Positions 1 through 13,140 of a stretch of 64,000 bases of DNA are shown one piece after another. The first letter of the stretch is position 1; every line of letters starts with the position of its first letter. The notes beneath the pieces were generated by a model. It made no database searches, was not told the origin of the DNA, and was given only the letters and a program-made list of their open reading frames with translations. A program made the position numbers and the translations under genes. The stretch lies in the NCBI GenBank assembly GCA_028023455.1, contig JAQFVV010012395.1:930001-994000 (forward strand), given 5' to 3'. The DNA is from Epiperipatus broadwayi (taxonomy: Eukaryota > Onychophora > Udeonychophora > Euonychophora > Peripatidae).

Positions 1-3000
1 ACTTTTTATGTATGATTATTATTAAGATATATATATATGATTGTTGTATATGATTTTTATTATAATATATTACAGATTATTTAAGTAATTAGGTAAAAAC
101 TGTTAATAAATAGCTTATACATTAACCATTCATGCTACTATGTTTATTTATATATCTGTATGTCTGAATTTCAGTATGGAAATATAACTGCAGTTGTGAT
201 ATTGTCATAATAAATAATTGGCTCAGAAGTAGAGTAGCATTATAGTAAACATTGGACAAAATAGTAGACTAGCTTCCTTTAATGAACAATTGGAGCAGTG
301 ATCAAATAGCTTGATCAATAGTAATATATATTTACAAAACACAGTCAGATCACTAATAAAATAGCTTGTAGCTGAGCAGTGATTCAGTAGTAAATTATCT
401 TATTGGTAAATGAATGAATTTGCAATAAAACAGCTTTCTGTTAATTAGTTGGCTGGTAGTAGAGTGTAACTTTGAGGATTTGGCTCTTTTTTTGTAAAGC
501 AAACACCTTCCATGATTTCTATATCCACAAAAGCATAGTTAATGGCCAACAGAATCTAACAATCTCATCAGATCTCAGAGTCATCTAACAAAAGAATGAC
601 TTCTGCAGTCATAGTAAAGGGTGACTGTTCTACTGTTAATGCCATGAGGCTATCAATGAGAAAAAATGCATATTTGTTATAATCTGAATTATCATGGTAA
701 CATAATAACCATTCTCCTTGTCATAAATAAAGTTACACTATAGTAATTTATTTATATAATAAGTCCAATTCCTTATTAATAATGAATAATTCATCTTAAC
801 ATAAATCTATATAAGAACTTACTATTTTACATAAATCTATTCATATACAAACAAGCACACATCTACATTGTAATGCTACTGAGCACTGCTCATTAAAATT
901 GTGTTTACAACTAATAAAAAATAAAAATTTCTCATAAAACAACGTAAAGTTTAAAATTGATAAATAATAAAAGTGTTGCAGAATAATTTGTTCATAAATG
1001 AGTAAAAACATCTTATATGAAAATAAATACATTTATACGAATCTAAAGAGTTTTTATTATTATTAGTTTAAAACCAAATACCTTTGCTAAAAGAAAATAA
1101 TTAAAAGTTAAAAGAGTTTTTAAATTGTGTATCAACATCATTTGTCAGTAAAGATTACAATTAATTAATTGGAAGGGGGTAGAAAATATAACTTAAAAAA
1201 AAACTAAAAGCTTAAAATATAAATCTTTTACATAAAATAAAAAATATCTCTCTTTTCATTCAATTTAAAGAAAAAAGTCTTTTCCCATTATTTGAAATAA
1301 ATAAAATGTATGTCTGTAAATAGCGAAAGGAATAGTAAAATGTGTGCATGTTTATAAAACAATATATGAAAGTTAAAAATTAAAAAACAGACTCAACAAT
1401 AGCTACTAATAAAAAAAATCCACAAAACAACAAATTAGCAAGGGCTACCAACTGAAAGCAGAATTAAAATCTTATCAAAAGAATGTAATCAAAAACAGTG
1501 AACAAATTCCAACAACAGATATAGATGGTGGATATAAAAACTAATTAACAAAGTAACAACAGGTCATTATATAAATAGAATTCAGTCTATCAGTTCTTCA
1601 ATCAGTTCAGTCAAGCAGTCAATCAATTAATGAGTTGTTACAATCAGTCTATCATGTATCCAGAATTAATGTTTTCCAGGACAATGCAGTGTTAACAGCC
1701 ATTAGAAGCATATGACCTTGCTCCAGCCTGAGTCCGATGGAACTAGTGGCCTGCCCAATAAAAGTGATGCATGCCTAACAACTTGAAAACTGCCAAGGAT
1801 ATCTGTCTTAAAGAATAGTGCCATGAAATAGTAAGCAAAGGAATCTCCATAAAACCTCGAATCCAACCAGTTAGAAAATTATCACATGAAGCAGCAACCA
1901 GCAAGAAGTCAACATCCAAAATCCTATAGGTAATTATAACTTTTATTATTCCATTTCTTATAGTAATGTAGCCATTGCTAATCTTGAAACCTCCCAGAAT
2001 CAGTTAATAAATGAACTCTATAACTGTATAAAATAAACTATTAATGTATGTATTTTGAATGCTTATAATTATTTTAATGCTGAATTACATTGCTATGGTA
2101 AATCCCATTATAATATGTGTGTGCCTGAGGTTAGTATAAGTCATTGTTTGATTTAATTAAGATTTCATAGTAATTTAAAATTTACAATAATAAACATTTG
2201 ATCAGCTAATAAATTATCTTTAAACTTAATATTTGTTGGTCAGTTCTTTTATCACTAATTAAAGCAGAAATGCATTATATTCCTTTTGATTGTGCTAATT
2301 GGGATATCTTAGGTGCTCAATTAGTTTGTCAATCATTCAAAGTGTATCATTTATCTTTGGGTAACTGATTGGCACCCAGAATTTACTCTGAAACAAAAGT
2401 GCTTTGAATGATGGTTGTTGAATTCTGCAGCCGAGAAGAACTGTGTCCTTCAAACGCGCTCATAGTTATATATTTTTATATATAGCTCTGGCTTGGTCAC
2501 AGTTGCCCTCTGAGCATTATTCTTCTCCACCTAAGGGGAATGGTGGTGCAATATTTAAATTGCATTGGTGTAGATCAAATGTATCAGTTATAATTGTATC
2601 ATATTTTGTATAAAAGTTTTACAATATTGTTTTATTTAAAGAGTCAAAAGCATAGAGATTTTGTTTCCTCACTCAAGTGATCTAAAAACACCCCACCTGA
2701 TTCAATATGTAATAATAAATAATTATAATTAAGACTATAAAGAAATGGAACTGTACCTTTCAATGAATTTAACATAAATACACTATTAAAAGACAAAGTG
2801 ATACCACTTGTCCTTCAGCATTTGTTGGTATATATGCTTAGTTTATTTATATAATTTTAAATAAGACAGTGATTAGTTATATATATGTATAGAATAAATT
2901 ATATAGAATCACCATTTAAATGTATATATACACAACAGTTTCAAGTATATGAAACACTCGTTTCTAAGTCATGACATTATAAGTAACAGCTAATGATACA

Positions 3001-3264
3001 TATGTTTTAAACACACACGTGGATGCAGGTGTGTATGTCAAAACATATATATATAGATGTTTCTACACATTGCATATACACTGATTACTAAAAAAGTAAA
3101 ATGTATTTATATAATTTATTTTTTTTGAATCATGGATAATTGAAAACAAAAATATAGAAATTGCTTATATGGAGAGGGAGGAGGGTCTTATATAAGTTCA
3201 CATCTTTATAAATATATATATATATAATAGAAATATATTTACTTAAAAATTTTAAAAAACTTAC
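1..3264. other. Intronic DNA, left edge; no further exon recognised
   Basis: By the gene model this lies within the intron after the Kazal-like exon. I looked on the minus strand for the expected phase-0 exon (CSC motif, TM10-TM12) and saw none with convincing splice borders, so the last exons are probably outside the window. The stretch is AT-rich with (ta)n tracts. The segment at about 1680-1930 is less AT-rich and repeat-like but unrecognised. Confidence 0.6.
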
Positions 3265-3427
3265 TTTTGTGCTTATATGATGTTTTACTTGCATACATCC
3301 AGCGTGGCAAGCAGAATAATACATAATATTATCAATACCACATACAATCTCAAAGTTCTCCAAGTCACACTTACAATCAACATTACATTGCGAAGTTAAA
3401 TTTGGAAGAAAAGGATCTGTAAAATAA
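3265..3427 (-). CDS. SLCO/OATP4-like transporter, Kazal-like extracellular loop exon
   Basis: This 163-bp exon supplies one base completing Ser from the previous AG, then 54 codons. It carries an N-glycosylation sequon (NLT), then a Kazal-like cysteine-rich segment with six cysteines: CNVDCKC, V-CGIDNIMYYS, then CHAGC. C-x-C...VCGxDxxxYYSxCxAGC is the OATP loop 5 signature between TM9 and TM10. The acceptor is tttcag/TTATTTT at 3428. An internal cag nine bases further on would break the frame, so it was not used. The donor is ACAAAA/gtaagt after 3265, phase 0. The family predicts an aromatic-CSC block next; I did not find that exon in 1-3264. Confidence 0.9.
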
Positions 3428-4580
3428 CTGAAAAATGGTTGAAGGATAATTATTAATATTTAATCATGTTAAAATTATACATTTAATTATCAATTGAATG
3501 GTCTAATATTAGTACTAAATGCAAAAATCCTTTCACAGATCTTTAGATTAAAATTATAATAATTAATACATTTCTCCTTGCATTTTTATAGATAAATTAG
3601 AGCTATAAGATAACTAAAAGTACCAATTAAAAAAAGGCATTGCAGACTGAAATCACAACATTTAATAGTATTAACTACCTTAAACCAAACATGAATTCTC
3701 TTAATTTATTATCCTAAACTATAAAAACATCATATATCAAATAGAAGTTAAAAGAGCATTTATTTTTGGTTTAAAGGGGTACAGACAAATACCATTAGTA
3801 AGTAGTATGATTTCAGTTTAATTTTTAATTGATACTTTACTTAATTACATCACAGCTGAAGTTTATCTATAAAAATACCTTGAAAAATCCTGTTTAATTA
3901 TTAATGTATCTTCTATATAAGATAATCATAATTAAGAACTAATAATTCATAATGATCTAGAAAGAAAACTGCTGGATAAATATTTGCCAACCAAACTTGA
4001 AAGACCTTTTTAAAAAAAATATTAAAAATTTTAATCAAAAATATCCACCAGGTAAAACTTTAAAAAAAATGGCATTTCACTTATAGCAAGCTCATGCTTA
4101 AAACTTATTTCAAACGAAGATTTCCTTTTGGAGTTTTCCTACATTTACGTTTGTAGTATGAATACTGGCTATAGTCAATGAAAACTAGAACCAATTATTC
4201 TGCTAAGTAAAATTTTATTACTATCATACAGAATATGACAAAAGTTATTTAATGCAATACAATTGTTTTGTTAACATAATTAATTAAATAGTCATACGCA
4301 AAATTTTTAAAAAATTACAATTGCATAATCAAATTTGTTATATATATTAAATCATAAGCCCAACGGGTAATTGGTTATATGTGATTTTATACACTAGCCA
4401 GTTAGCTGTTAGCACATAATTAATTATATGTCTATTATTAATCTACTTACAAACAATTTATATTTACTTATTGTATTGAAGCTTATTTAAAATTTCTCAA
4501 AAGGTTTAATGTTAAACTGTTCCAGTCAATGATTTTAATTACAATCTGTTAAAGATCTTAAAATAAGAGTAGTGCGCTGT
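3428..4580. other. Intronic AT-rich DNA, nothing recognised
   Basis: This is part of the intron between the Kazal-like exon and the TM8-TM9 exon. I see only AT-rich sequence without convincing reading frames or repeats. Confidence 0.6.
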
Positions 4581-4746
4581 ATTTATATACTGGACTATTT
4601 CCAACATCAAGTATTAGGTATTGAATGTCTTTAGAAAAATTTAACTTTATTCAAATTTTCAAAATACATTCATTAAATAAAGTTAATTTTTTCTAAAAAC
4701 ATTCCATACTCAATATTAGACGATGGAAATAGTCCATTATATAAAT
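4581..4746. repeat. Family E hairpin repeat (inverted arms)
   Basis: The left arm (atttatatactggactattt, then ccaacatc) is the reverse complement of the right arm (ggaaatagtccattatataaat) with a few changes. The arms continue inward through the tctttagaaaaa / ttctaaaaacatt segments, so the whole can fold back. Single arms or flanks of the same family recur at 22398-22500, 41560-41610 and 48333-48375 (shared tttgtgatgatggtatttta and tctaatatta blocks). Confidence 0.6.
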
Positions 4747-5719
4747 ACAACTAAAATACCATCATCACAAATCTTCAGGAAAACAAGAGTAGTAAGTGGT
4801 TTCCATTTACAACAAAATTGTAGTGTCACCTTGGAAACAGATTGCTATATTCTATTGATTTATTTAAGCATAAGGGCTGTGCTAAGTGATATATATATAT
4901 ATGCTGATATGATGATCTTTGAGTAAACTTGCTTACAGTATCAGCATATGCAATAAAAATAAACATTTGGTCAAATTTATATTATTTTTAAATAAATAAG
5001 GTGCGTACTATTTGAAACAACATATTTCAATTAAATAAATAACTATATCAGTTTGTTGCTAAAATTAGACAACTTTAATATTAATAAAAATCATTCTTAC
5101 ACCCTCCCTTTTTTTCATTATTATTCAATTCTGAATGTTTTGATGCAAAATATTTAGAATGATATAAATAGATTTGTGTATATATAGTGGAATAGTACAG
5201 CATTATATTTTATTTAGAGATCCCACAATGGGAATTCCAGCCCTTTACATAAAATCGTTTAAACACACATTCTTATATATAGTTGTAACATATACATAGA
5301 AAAGTATGTGTATATATTAAAGAATATGCACATATATTTATATGTGTGCTGAATTAAAAATTTAATATAACAAATATTCTTTAATAAATAATAAAAATAA
5401 AGCATGAAGTGGCATTTAAAATTAAAACATTTTTAAGAAGTTTTTTTTTTTTTTTCAGAATGTTTATTATTGAATTATTTAATCTTTTTTTTTTTTTTAA
5501 TCAATTAATTGAATTTTTAAATAATGTTACATTTTTAAAAAAATATATATATATTTATTGTAGCATTGGGTTTAACAAATTACTTGAAGAATTTTAAAAA
5601 GTGCTAGAAATAATTTTTTTTTTGTATAGTTCATCTTAATTTAGCAAAGACTTTTTTTTCTCCCTTTTCATTAACTTTATAAATAAAAAGGCATATGGAT
5701 TTAATGCTCGGGAGTTCAT

Positions 5720-5815
5720 AAGAAGTTTGAACTCCAAATCTGTGAGCGCTGAAATTGATAGTGGGACCTCCTCCAAGCCCAACACTCTATCAACTGCACA
5801 AAAATGTGCAGAGCA
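5720..5815 (-). repeat. tRNA-like SINE head (Lys-like A box)
   Basis: On the minus strand gcagttgatagagtgttggg resembles a tRNA A-box region and is followed about 50 nt later by gagttcaaac, a weak B box. There is no intact cloverleaf, so I read this as an old tRNA-derived SINE head. A similar A-box block (aattgatagagcatctgac) is at 41626-41650 on the plus strand. Confidence 0.35.
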
Positions 5816-5902
5816 CTTTATAATTGATAAAATTTAATATATATAAAACAATACAATAACAGGGTAAGAACTGCCAGAAGTAATTACAATAAAGTTTTTT
5901 AA

Positions 5903-6310
5903 TAAACCACTAAACATCACACATCACCATTTCCTATTCTTACACAAGCTGTTAAAACAAATGTGATGTGATTTATTGTGGAACGAAGTCAAGAATAGAA
6001 TATCCCATGTGATGTGATGTACTGTACCACCTTCTTAAACGAAGTCATTAATCTCTCAGCAATTATACCAAAAAAAAACTTGTTAGCTACTTAATTTTAC
6101 ATTCCCCATTCTAAGTTTCCCCATATTCTGCTCCATTCCATTTCCACAACATAATCTTTGTCAAACTCTCTATAAGTAACGCCACTCAGTGGATGAATAT
6201 ACACTAGATAGGGATTATGCACAAACCTTCATGCATCCATAGATTACTCTGGCTTGCACTAGGTGGCACTACTGTATGGAGGGTTTTGTCTCTGTTTTAA
6301 AGATTTTAAC
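5903..6310. mobile_element. Family B palindromic retroposon remnant interrupted by family D
   Basis: The left end (cactaaacatcacacatcacc) and the right part (gggattatgcacaaa, then ccatagattactctgg, then ctactgtatggagggttttg) belong to family B. The middle, about 5956-6175, is family D: acgaagtca, then tctcagcaattatacc, then a block that recurs closely at 48377-48540. This is a nested insertion. Confidence 0.5.
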
Positions 6311-8050
6311 ACTATAAATTAGGAAGAATTTGCTGTAGTTAAGCCTCTTAACTATATATATATATACATAAATTAAATATCACACTTTTTGCAAATAATA
6401 ATTAATGCAAAGTGAAAATGATATAATGCAATAACTAAATTATAGTAAGTAGATTTTATAATTCCATGCCCATAAACTATGACACCAAGTCTGTTAAATG
6501 TGAAATAAAATATTAAAATTTTGTTTTGTTTAAATTTATTTTTTTTTTTTTTGAAAAGCAGATATTGATATAGTGGATGTCATAGTCCAATGGTAAGATA
6601 TATATATATTACAGTAAATTAAATAGAAAATTAAAAACAACATATAAAGTAAGTAGATTAAATAAATAAATAAAAAGATTACAATTTTTTATTTTCATCA
6701 TAAGTATTATGAATCATTTAGTTTCATATGCTAAATGTTATTTAATTAACAAAAAAAAAAATTTAATAATAATGGATTTAATATTTGAAAAATTTCTGAA
6801 AGTACTATGAATGCTGTAAACAAATTAATTCTCAATAGTAATGAAATTCTCAAGAGGCACATATCGAATAAATACTGCTAAAAAGCACATGTAAACATAA
6901 TTTTGAGCTATAATAGAATACACATGCCAACAGCTTTAAACAAATGAAATATTTCTTTTTTCTTTTTTGAACAAGCAATAGTGTTATCCACATGTCGGAT
7001 TAAATCTATGATTTTACATGAACTTCTAAACTGATCATAATTTAAACTTTTGTCTTCCCTAAATCATGAGTGAGTGATAAATTTTACATTTAGTGATAGC
7101 TGTCTTAGAATCAATTACTGTTAATGTAAATTATATGAAAGTCAATAAAAAAGCAATATAAATAGAAATAATTAACCAATCAAAATGATAGAACTGATTT
7201 GCAATTCATGAATATTTAGTTCTCTAAACAATATTTTACACTGCATTAAATCTATAACTATTAAAAGATGTAAAACAATGTTATTCTTTAAAATAGTATT
7301 TTCTTGCCACAATTTTTGGAACTTTTATATTATTCCTGCTATGATGTATTAATTTGGTAACGTTTGCATCCGGTAATATTTATTCAAAGTTTCCGTTTAC
7401 CATGTCACGGCAAACAAGAATCCCGGAATGCCTACTCCACGTCAAATAAACTAACTCTTCTCTTTCCATTTTAAAAGATATAATAAAAGAAATTCAAATT
7501 GATTTAAAATATAGCATTTTGTTTTGTCTCCAAGTGAGTTTGGTTTGTATATAAATGCACACTTATAAAATGTTTAGTTAAGCAGTAGGAAAGATGTGTA
7601 GATAGACATACATGTACATCTATAATTTTTGATATTATGTAAAATAAAAATAATGCACTTAATCTATGTATGTGTGGGAAGAATGTCAGACCACTTCATT
7701 CAAGGGTATCTACATGAAAACAGGGAGGGAGGTTCCATAAGTAAATTGAATCAATAGTGCTCATAGATTTTTCTTTTATTATAATGCTGGCGTTAATAAA
7801 ATGTATTTTATTCATGTATATAAATGGTGGTGGTTTATTTGAGAAAATAAATATTTGTTTTTGGGTTTAAATAATTTCATTACAAGCATTTCATTTATTT
7901 GTCTCTCTCTCCAACAAGATTATATACACTTTCCGATTAGCATAATCCATCAGTTACCTGAGATAAAGAGATGATTGAGCTAAGCCCATGGAATATGACT
8001 TTATCAAGTTATTAAAAGTTTGTTGCCACATTAATATCTTTTCTTGACTT
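6311..8050. other. Intronic AT-rich DNA
   Basis: No gene is seen. A somewhat GC-richer patch at about 7350-7440 (cgtttgcatccgg, then atcccggaatgcc) looks like a repeat fragment of unknown type. Otherwise there are poly-A/T runs only. Confidence 0.5.
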
Positions 8051-8345
8051 TTTGTTTTATATGTTTTGTTGGTAGTTGTATACCCTTTCAAGAGAGGCTT
8101 TCTCTTTCTAAAAGTGGTCCATAAAGACCAGATTCAAATCCTGTCTTTCAAAAGTATGCAACAGACAACACCCTGATATCCATAAGCATGGCAATAGAGT
8201 TTTGATATGGGAGAGATCAAAAAATATAAACAGTTTTGGTTTGATCTCTCTCATTTAAAAATTCAATTAGTTAACTTTAAGTCATGCATGACAGTAACTT
8301 CATGTTCAGTTCTGTGTGCATGGTAAAAATCCACAGGATAGGTGT
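8051..8345 (+). repeat. Family H repeat (pair with 50103-50450)
   Basis: The sequence from ttttgttggtag through ctaaaagtggt-cataaa to the gatctctctcatttaaa block aligns with 50103-50340 in the same orientation. The agattcaaatcct stretch at about 8141 resembles a pol III B box, suggesting a tRNA-derived SINE. The copies are clearly diverged. Confidence 0.45.
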
Positions 8346-8644
8346 CGAGCAGTAAAATACATATATTTGTGGACACAAACTATTCCTCGATAATTACTAC
8401 ATCTGAATTACCCAACATTTTAAATCAAGAAGTAAACTTTCAACTAAATTTACAAAGGTAAAAACTCTAGGAATGATGAAATTATAATTGATATTTTAAA
8501 AGAAGCAGACAAAGAAAGAGAAATATTGTTGGTGAAGTTATTTACCAAATATCTAAATAATAAAGATGTAGTAGAAGATTGAAAGAATGCAGTATTGATA
8601 TTTAAGGTAGATGAAATATTAAGAAATTACTGATGTATCAGTTC

Positions 8645-8995
8645 AATATAAAATTTTTATCAAGATATTTATAATTTGTCCATAGCTTTTTTTTTTTTTG
8701 ATTTTAACTGACCAAACAGAAAAAGTTGTCTTTAAAGGTAGTTTTAAAAGTAGATTTGGAAAAAAAAATTTTGTTTGAAAAGTTTTTGGATTGAGTTGTT
8801 TTTGCTTTATATTATTTTGTTTTATTATAATTTTATATGAAAATATGAAGAATAAAAATTTTGGTTGTATTGATATAATATTTGTCTAATTTTTTATGTT
8901 GTAGATCTGAAGAAGACTGCTAGTACAGTCGAAACTGTTATAATAAATAAAATTATTTGCTTAAAGTGTTAAAGAAGTGTTGATGAGTTTATAGT
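8645..8995 (+). mobile_element. Insertion inside the LINE, carrying a hammerhead-like hairpin
   Basis: LINE homology stops near 8645 and resumes near 9003. The inserted AT-rich DNA has the hairpin CTGAAGAA-GACTG...CAGTC-GAAAC near its end (8907-8935). The same layout sits beside the Penelope-like coding remnant at 35.9 kb, so I infer a truncated Penelope-type terminal repeat. Confidence 0.4.
8907..8935 (+). ncRNA. Hammerhead-like hairpin, Penelope-associated type (non-canonical core)
   Basis: CTGAAGAA (8907-8914), stem GACTG (8915-8919), 6-nt loop, stem CAGTC (8926-8930), GAAAC (8931-8935). The core has one base more than the canonical seven (CUGANGA), and stems I and III are not evident, so self-cleavage is doubtful. 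Confidence 0.35.
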
Positions 8996-10078
8996 TTTAG
9001 TGCAGTGAATCATTTCTGAGTATTGAGAGAAGTTATAGAAAGAACCAATGAATATGATTTGCCAATATGATTTGGAGTTGCAGATTAAGAAAAGGTATTA
9101 GATTCTATACTTAGTGATCAAAACATTGGATCATCAAGATATAGATCTAAGATATTGTTACAAATTGAAAAATATTTATCAAATTACAAGGGCAATAATT
9201 AGATTACATAGTAATACTAAAATTAATATCGAGAAGAGCACATGACAGGCTGATTCCAAACCTCAAAAGCATTTTATAACATAGAAGTATTTTGTGAATT
9301 AAAATGGGGAGTTAAGGGAATGAAGATTATTTATTTCATTTAGATTTTGCAAATGATGCCATTATTTTTGTAGAGTTTCAGGAAATGTTACAGAAGTTAT
9401 CAAATGAAAGTAAAAAATAGGACTAAATATAAATGCTAAAAAAAAGTAGATATGTAAGTTTTTCAAAAAAGAAAATAATGATTGATAATGATGAATTAAA
9501 TGAAGTTAACAATTATAAATACCTTGGTCAGATTTTTTAATACAGATGAAAACATAATGGATAAAATTAATCAGACTTAGATGGAGTATTTTTGGTAGAA
9601 ATAACAATATTAAAAAGAAATATACCTATGTGTTTGAAAAGAAAGGTTTTTAATGAATTGTGTTTGACCAATTTTTATGTATGGATGAGAGACTTTAACA
9701 TTTAACAAAAGAGCAACACAGAGACTTCAGACCACCCAATGAAGTATGGAAAAATGGGAGTAACAAAAATAGATCAAAAACAAAATACATGGCTGAAATC
9801 CATGTATTATTAACATTGCTGAAAGAATTAAAAAAACTGAAATGAACTTGGGCTAAGCACATTACTAGGCGAGATGATAATAGATGGATATTTGAGATCT
9901 TAAATTGGATTCCAATAGATTTAAAAAATCTAGAAATACATTGTATGTGAGATAAATGAACGAAATAAGAAACTTTGTTGATATATGGAAAAGTGAATTG
10001 GATTACACTTGCAGAAACCCTCATTCTGCAGTGAATCGATAATGGCTGAATACGCTGATGATGAGATATACAGATAAA

Positions 10079-10203
10079 TTTCTTTCACATCATTCTAAAT
10101 CAAATTTTAAATAAAAATAATATTAAGTTGTGATTGTTATATTAAATAAAAATATCAGCTAAAAATAGTGTACTCAGTTATTATAAAAGCAAAATCAACT
10201 TAC
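10079..10203. other. Short intronic spacer before the TM8-TM9 exon donor
   Basis: AT-rich spacer between the LINE remnant and the SLCO exon; it contains no recognisable element. Confidence 0.5.
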
Positions 10204-10399
10204 CTATCATTGTAAGGAACATTAACTCCTGCAAACGGATTATTATAACAGTTAGCTAAAAAAATAAGAGATAACAGTAATGATATTGAAGAAAATATAA
10301 GGCATAACTTGAGGACGCCTGCAACTTTTAACCTCATTTTTTTACAAAGCCAACCTCCCAAAAACGTTCCACCACCTCCAGCTGGAACCGTAACAATAC
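10204..10399 (-). CDS. SLCO/OATP4-like transporter, exon for TM8-TM9 and start of extracellular loop 5
   Basis: This 196-bp exon encodes VTVPAGGGGTFLGGWLCKK, a basic turn (MRLK), a long hydrophobic segment (LKLCLIFSSISLLLSLIFL), then ANCYNNPFAGVNVPYND. V-P-A-G-G-G-G-T-F-L-G-G is diagnostic of OATPs and is most exact in the 4A/4C type. The hydrophobic stretch is TM9 and A-G-V-x-V-x-Y opens the large extracellular loop. The acceptor is tttgcag/GT at 10400, and the donor is GATAG/gtaagt, leaving two bases (AG) of a split codon. A 64-codon reading frame on the opposite strand here is only the antisense shadow. Confidence 0.94.
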
Positions 10400-13140
10400 C
10401 TGCAAAAATATACAACTTGCTTTATATAATTAAAAATAAACATATACATTTAAAAAAAAATCAAATGATGTATTGCTCAAGAAATCATAAGAAATTTAAG
10501 TGATAGAAGTGTCAGCACTGGAATTGATCCAAGAACCTCATCCTTCAGAATTTGACAGTCCCCACCATTGTTCTAAACTGTGTAGGGCAATATATGAACT
10601 TTCTCGTGGTCAACAAGAAACGTTTTAATGCAATTAAAAAACTATTCAGTGACGCAATATCAAATATATAAAGTTTTTAATCTTTGGGTTATTTGAATAT
10701 TTACATATATAAAAATATTTTCACACACATTCTGGATAAATAAGGTGTTGTCAAATTCATAGCAAATCCTAACTTCTAAAAGAGCTGTCACTTTATCATC
10801 TGTCTGTGACTTCAAGATTCCAATAGCCCATTTGTTTTTTGCAATGTCTGGTCATCTTTTGCACGTGTGTATGGGTGTACATATTTATAGTTCTGGTAAA
10901 AGACCGAATACATAATTACTGATAATAATTTGCCACTTTAATCCTTTGAATATAATTAATTTTATTCTAGTGTCTCCCAATCTAAATTTACATTTAGAAA
11001 TAACAAAAATACATACTTTTTAAAATAAATATTTTCGTGATCCATATACATATATTCTAACATAACATTTACCACTATAATTATTTAATATAGCCCCCCT
11101 CCCCCCAAAAAAAAACAACTATAAAAATTTTATTGGCTTTATTTTCTGATTAAGCAAAGTAAAACCATCAATATTATTGGTCAGATAGCAGATAGTACGC
11201 GAAAAATGAAATTTATGTCTCTCACAATATTGCCTAAGAGAATATAAATTTTAATAAAGTATTTAAAGAATCTTCTAAGCAGATTTATTGATTAATGCAT
11301 ATAAAATACGTATCTGTGATATTTTTCCTTTGTATGAAAAGTGCAGTTGAATTTTTTTTATATACACACAGAAAACACACACATAAAATTGATATTTTAT
11401 GAAAAACATATAAAATAGGATGCACTACATCAAACTTAATAAAACAGAATATCTGAAACATTTCTGCAATAACCATTTTCTGATGATTACAATTAAGATT
11501 ACATTAGCTAAAACAGTAAGCTAACTATCTATTCAAAAGTATATGTGGGCGCGCATGAAATTTCTATATATTTAAAACCACCAATTTTAAAATTTATAGA
11601 TGTAAAACTATTAATCACTCAATTAAGGCTGAGTGCTTTCGAGGTTCCATGTTTCATAATCATAGCACAATCCCGAGTTCAAATCCCTCTTTTACATATT
11701 TAAATATCAAACGATGTTTTTTATTTTATTCACCTGCCAATAGAAGAAAATATAAGTTGAAACTCTTATTTAATGAAATAACTTTTTTAGCTAAAAAAAA
11801 TTCACTCCTCTTTTTATTAATGTTTTAAAAATTATCTTTAAATCTAACTAAAAATATTAAATATTTACAATAATATATTTACCATCATAATACATATATA
11901 TTATTCTTATGTATTTTTACTTGATTCGAATTCATTTCTGGTTTAAAATGAGTTTTGATATTTACTTTTGTTAGAGTCAAAACTGAAATTTATGCTCCAA
12001 ATATTAAATAAATAAATTTTATTATGAGAACCACAACAACAACAAAAAACACATCTTACAATAATTCAAGCATTATTGTTTGTTCATATTCTTCTAATAT
12101 TTAGTTACTTCATTTTGTTTTCAAGTAAAAACTTAAAACATACATGCATGCATATACAGATAATGGGCAAAAGAAACAATCAAAATACTTTAGTACTCTA
12201 TCTTATATTCACAATTTTTCATTTCTAAATATAACCGAGTAAAGCTCTTTTCATCATCAGTTTTGGAAAGAGTTACTATTTTCCTGTCTTATTCTCTAAT
12301 TAAAATTTGCTAGATATCAATTTACCAATCAATCAGGTATTTGAACTGACTATAAACAATCATATGCTTATTTGAAATATTCTACTATGAAACCTTTTAT
12401 TAATGATATTAATAGATTAATGCATCTAAAAATAATATAAATAAAACTGGAGCAATACTAATTTCCTTTATAGTTCCCATGTGAAACACTATCTGGTCAT
12501 AATATCATATGAACAAAAAAGGTCCCATAACTCTATAGACTGTATATTATTCTAAGTTTTCATGATCAGATCTCTTGAAATATCAACAGTAATCCATGTA
12601 AATATAGCAAATGCTTATATTAATAAGATAATCAAACACACCTGATGCTAAAACATGAATATTCAGTAGTGAGTTTTTCTATAAATTAGGTAATTCCAAT
12701 ATGGCTAAACATTAAGTAAATAATGTAAATAAACCTGAAGAGATGTAATCTCTAATCACAATACATGAAACATTCATTCTCTAGTCACCATATCGTGAAA
12801 AAAACTGGCCAGCCATTTTGTATACTATATAATTCAAGTAAACTTTTACTTGCTATTTAGAGTAGCAAAAATTTTAAGCATTAGCTATAGCATTATTATA
12901 ATTTAATTTATAGGATTGGCATATTATTAATTTTATTCTGGATGTTTTAAGTTTTTAATTATTCGATAGTTTGTGTTATATTATATATATATACAAACGC
13001 TAATTGATATAACACTAACAATTATGTAACCACTGGTTCAATAAACTTTCTAAATCTAATTACATCAATGCACTGTTTTGCATTGCTAAATTTATTTTTT
13101 GCAAACACAAAATGAATCATTTTTACATTTCCTTTTCCAG
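10400..13140. other. Large intron segment with weak SINE-like pieces
   Basis: This is intronic. A tRNA-like head may lie at 11620-11695 (+), with ggctgagtgctttcgagg as A-box region and gagttcaaatccc as B box. A less certain one is at about 10500-10600 (-). A run of Cs is at about 11094. No reading frame here is convincing. Confidence 0.45.
11620..11695 (+). repeat. tRNA-derived SINE head
   Basis: ggctgagtgctttcgaggtt followed about 45 nt later by cgagttcaaatccctctt has the spacing of pol III A and B boxes. The body does not fold into a clean cloverleaf, and the flanking tail is AT-rich. Confidence 0.4.

Larger units (their letters stand above)
8440..10078 (+). mobile_element. Decayed RTE-type LINE fragment (reverse transcriptase to 3' end)
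   Basis: Broken frames on the plus strand give successive reverse-transcriptase pieces. A linker DILKEADKER is at about 8490, ERTNEYDLP at about 9040, LDHQD-like (TLDHQDIDLRY after frame correction) at about 9125, and the catalytic box degraded to FANDAIIF at about 9345. A GHI-like RRDDNRW block is at about 9870 and a terminal LQ-W-ID-like segment at about 10025. The same order occurs in the minus-strand copy at 38-40.2 kb. Many stops and frameshifts make it dead. An unrelated insertion of roughly 350 bp (about 8645-8995) splits it. Confidence 0.75.

Noticed and set aside
3404-3418. Alternative acceptor ttacag nine bases inside the Kazal exon
   Set aside because: Would break the phase with the preceding exon (which ends in AG of a split codon).
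10309-10503. Proline-rich plus-strand frame
   Set aside because: Antisense of the glycine-rich OATP exon at 10204-10399.
12255-12285. catcatcagttttgg as a hammerhead core
   Set aside because: No stem II hairpin and no stem I complement.
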